From Enterobacter sp. R4-368 (GTDB taxonomy: Bacteria; Pseudomonadota; Gammaproteobacteria; Enterobacterales; Enterobacteriaceae): a stretch of 64,000 nucleotides of DNA. The notes under the pieces were generated by a model that saw only the letters and a program-made list of their open reading frames with translations, was not told the DNA's origin and did not search any database. How positions within the stretch are numbered: the first letter of the stretch is position 1; every line of letters starts with the position of its first letter. A program made the translations under genes and the position numbers. Where the stretch lies: assembly GCF_000410515.1 (NCBI RefSeq), contig NC_021500.1:3348001-3412000 (forward strand), in the 5' to 3' direction. Below, piece by piece: positions 62,928-64,000 of the stretch.

Positions 62928-63596
62928 ATGCTTACGGTGCATCACCTTAATCAGTCTCGCTCCCAGCGCGTGCTCTGGGCTTTGGAAGAATTGGGCGTGC
63001 CGTATCAAATTGTCCGCTACCAGCGAGAAAAAACAATGCTGGCACCGGCATCCCTGAAAAAAGTGCACCCGCTCGGCAAGTCACCGGTGGTGGAGGATGA
63101 AGGGCTGATCCTCGCCGAATCCGGGGCGATCCTCGAATATTTGCAGGAAACTTACGACCCTGAGCAACGCTTTAAACCGCAGGAGACAAAACAGAAGCTG
63201 GATTACCGTTTCTGGCTGCACTACGCCGAAGGTTCGCTAATGCCAGTGCTATTAATGAAACTGGTGATGAACAGCCTGGGTAAACCCCCGGTGCCGTTCG
63301 GGATACGCAGTGTGGGCAAACTCCTCGCTAAGGGTGTCGATAAAGCGTTCCTGAAACAGCAAATTGAAAACCATGCGCGCTTTATTGAAGGCGAACTGGC
63401 GCAGAAAAGCTGGTTTGCAGGAGATCAGCTGAGCATGGCCGATATTCAGATGAGTTTCCCGGTGTTTGCGCTGCTGGCTCGCGGCGGCGTGGAGGATTTG
63501 CCCAACTTACGTGCGTGGCAAAAACGGGTCGAGATGCGTCCGGCATGGCAGCGCGCCATTGTGCAGGGTGGGCCATTTGATCTGCCTGGCAGCTAA
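62928..63596 (+). CDS. Glutathione S-transferase family protein
   Basis: From the ATG at 62928 (CTGGAG about 6 nt upstream) the product has 222 residues. The thioredoxin-like N-terminal domain (about 1-80) shows LTVHHLNQSRSQRVLWALEELGVPY, the cis-Pro motif GKSPVVEDEGLILAESGAIL, and is followed by an all-helical domain with SMADIQMSFP near residue 172. It probably conjugates or reduces electrophiles with glutathione; the substrate is unknown. It sits between soxR and ghxP, where I do not recall a gene in E. coli, next to the redox-stress regulators. Confidence 0.9.
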   Translation: MLTVHHLNQSRSQRVLWALEELGVPYQIVRYQREKTMLAPASLKKVHPLGKSPVVEDEGLILAESGAILEYLQETYDPEQRFKPQETKQKLDYRFWLHYAEGSLMPVLLMKLVMNSLGKPPVPFGIRSVGKLLAKGVDKAFLKQQIENHARFIEGELAQKSWFAGDQLSMADIQMSFPVFALLARGGVEDLPNLRAWQKRVEMRPAWQRAIVQGGPFDLPGS

Positions 63597-63630
63597 AAAT
63601 GATCGGCAAATGTTGCAAAGTTGCGCACCG

Positions 63631-63646
63631 ACGATAACGTTTGCGC
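63631..63646. promoter_or_regulatory. Putative PurR box 1 upstream of ghxP
   Basis: ACGATAACGTTTGCGC matches 13 of 16 positions of the PurR consensus ACGCAAACGTTTGCGT. Confidence 0.55.
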
Positions 63647-63772
63647 ATCTGACGCCCACTTCTTCGCCGCTTCGCGCGAAATTTAGCGAAAAGCGGCAAA
63701 GTTCAGTTGAAAAGCGCCATATAAACGCTGGATAATCGTTTGCCTTTTTTTGACCAACCGTTGTATGCGCGG

Positions 63773-63788
63773 AGTTAAACGTTTGCTT
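63773..63788. promoter_or_regulatory. Putative PurR box 2 upstream of ghxP
   Basis: AGTTAAACGTTTGCTT matches about 12 of 16 positions of the PurR consensus, with an intact AAACGTTTGC core, about 108 bp before the ghxP start. Confidence 0.5.
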
Positions 63789-63895
63789 TTTTGTGACCCT
63801 TTGTCACAACGCAGCCCAGGGAGATGACGTTTAACCGGCAGTGGACTGTCCACCACGCATGCCAACGCACAATAAAATTCTCAGGGGATGTTTCT

Positions 63896-64000
63896 ATGTC
63901 TACGCCTTCTGCGCGTACCGGCGGTTCGCTTGACGCACTGTTTAAAATTTCTGCCCGTGGCAGCACGGTTCGTCAGGAAATCGTTGCCGGTTTAACCACC
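63896..64000 (+). CDS. ghxP: Guanine/hypoxanthine permease GhxP (start only)
   Basis: Only the first 35 codons are in the window: [20 protein letters not shown] and then [14 protein letters not shown], which match E. coli YjcD/GhxP of the NCS2 family AzgA-like branch, a proton-coupled purine importer. A GGGGA ribosome site lies about 8 nt upstream. Two PurR-like boxes in the 300-bp upstream gap suggest purine repression. Confidence 0.92.
   Translation, partial: MSTPSARTGGSLDALFKISARGSTVRQEIVAGLTT

Overview
The window is chromosomal DNA of an enteric gammaproteobacterium (Enterobacteriaceae). Gene order matches the Escherichia coli block plsB-dgkA-lexA-dinF-yjbJ-zur-dusA-pspG-qor-dnaB-alr-tyrB-aphA-yjbQ-yjbR-uvrA-ssb-yjcB-pdeC-soxS-soxR-ghxP, and most of these proteins align almost residue for residue with E. 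coli as I remember it. The GC-rich coding style, the added genes and the plant/insect flavour of the accessory block suggest a relative such as Kosakonia, Enterobacter or Klebsiella; the genus is an inference.

Backbone, left half (1-23.2 kb). Membrane lipid genes (plsB partial, dgkA), the SOS regulator lexA with two LexA boxes, dinF, yjbJ and zur come first. A TraF-family outer-membrane protein and a YcaC-type hydrolase sit where E. coli has yjbL/yjbM. Then follow dusA, pspG (with a sigma-54 promoter), qor, dnaB, and an alr operon that also carries pnuC and a NadR-like enzyme lacking the DNA-binding domain. tyrB, aphA and yjbQ precede an inserted mig-14 homologue and an orphan response regulator, then yjbR, uvrA and ssb, the last two divergent around a LexA box.

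Accessory block (about 23.2-57.7 kb), between ssb and yjcB. (i) A polar amino acid ABC importer. (ii) An orphan type VI secretion cargo operon: vgrG, a TPR protein, a 42-residue membrane microprotein, an Rhs protein ending in a predicted GIY-YIG nuclease, and its immunity gene. (iii) A Tc-toxin locus: a TcA gene broken near its 3' end by an 8-bp tandem duplication, then a TcB gene whose C-terminus is fused to an invasin/intimin-like Ig plus C-type-lectin tail, with no TcC gene beside it. (iv) A cupin gene. (v) Two divergent operons around paired palindromes: metallo-hydrolase, LacI-type regulator and inositol-monophosphatase-family enzyme on one side, an ABC importer on the other. (vi) An unrecognised 375-residue protein with a possible His/Cys dyad.

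Backbone, right half (57.7-64 kb). yjcB, a PAS-GGDEF diguanylate cyclase, the EAL phosphodiesterase pdeC, soxS/soxR with the SoxR operator, a probable RyjA small RNA, a glutathione-S-transferase-like gene, and the start of ghxP behind PurR-like boxes.

The strongest candidate for an undescribed system is the Tc locus (35.6-49.1 kb): a TcB-invasin chimera without TcC, next to a TcA whose atypical-composition segments may match receptor-binding parts, preceded by a short ORF plus an intrinsic terminator that could act as an attenuator. All family assignments come from reading the sequence; no database search was run.
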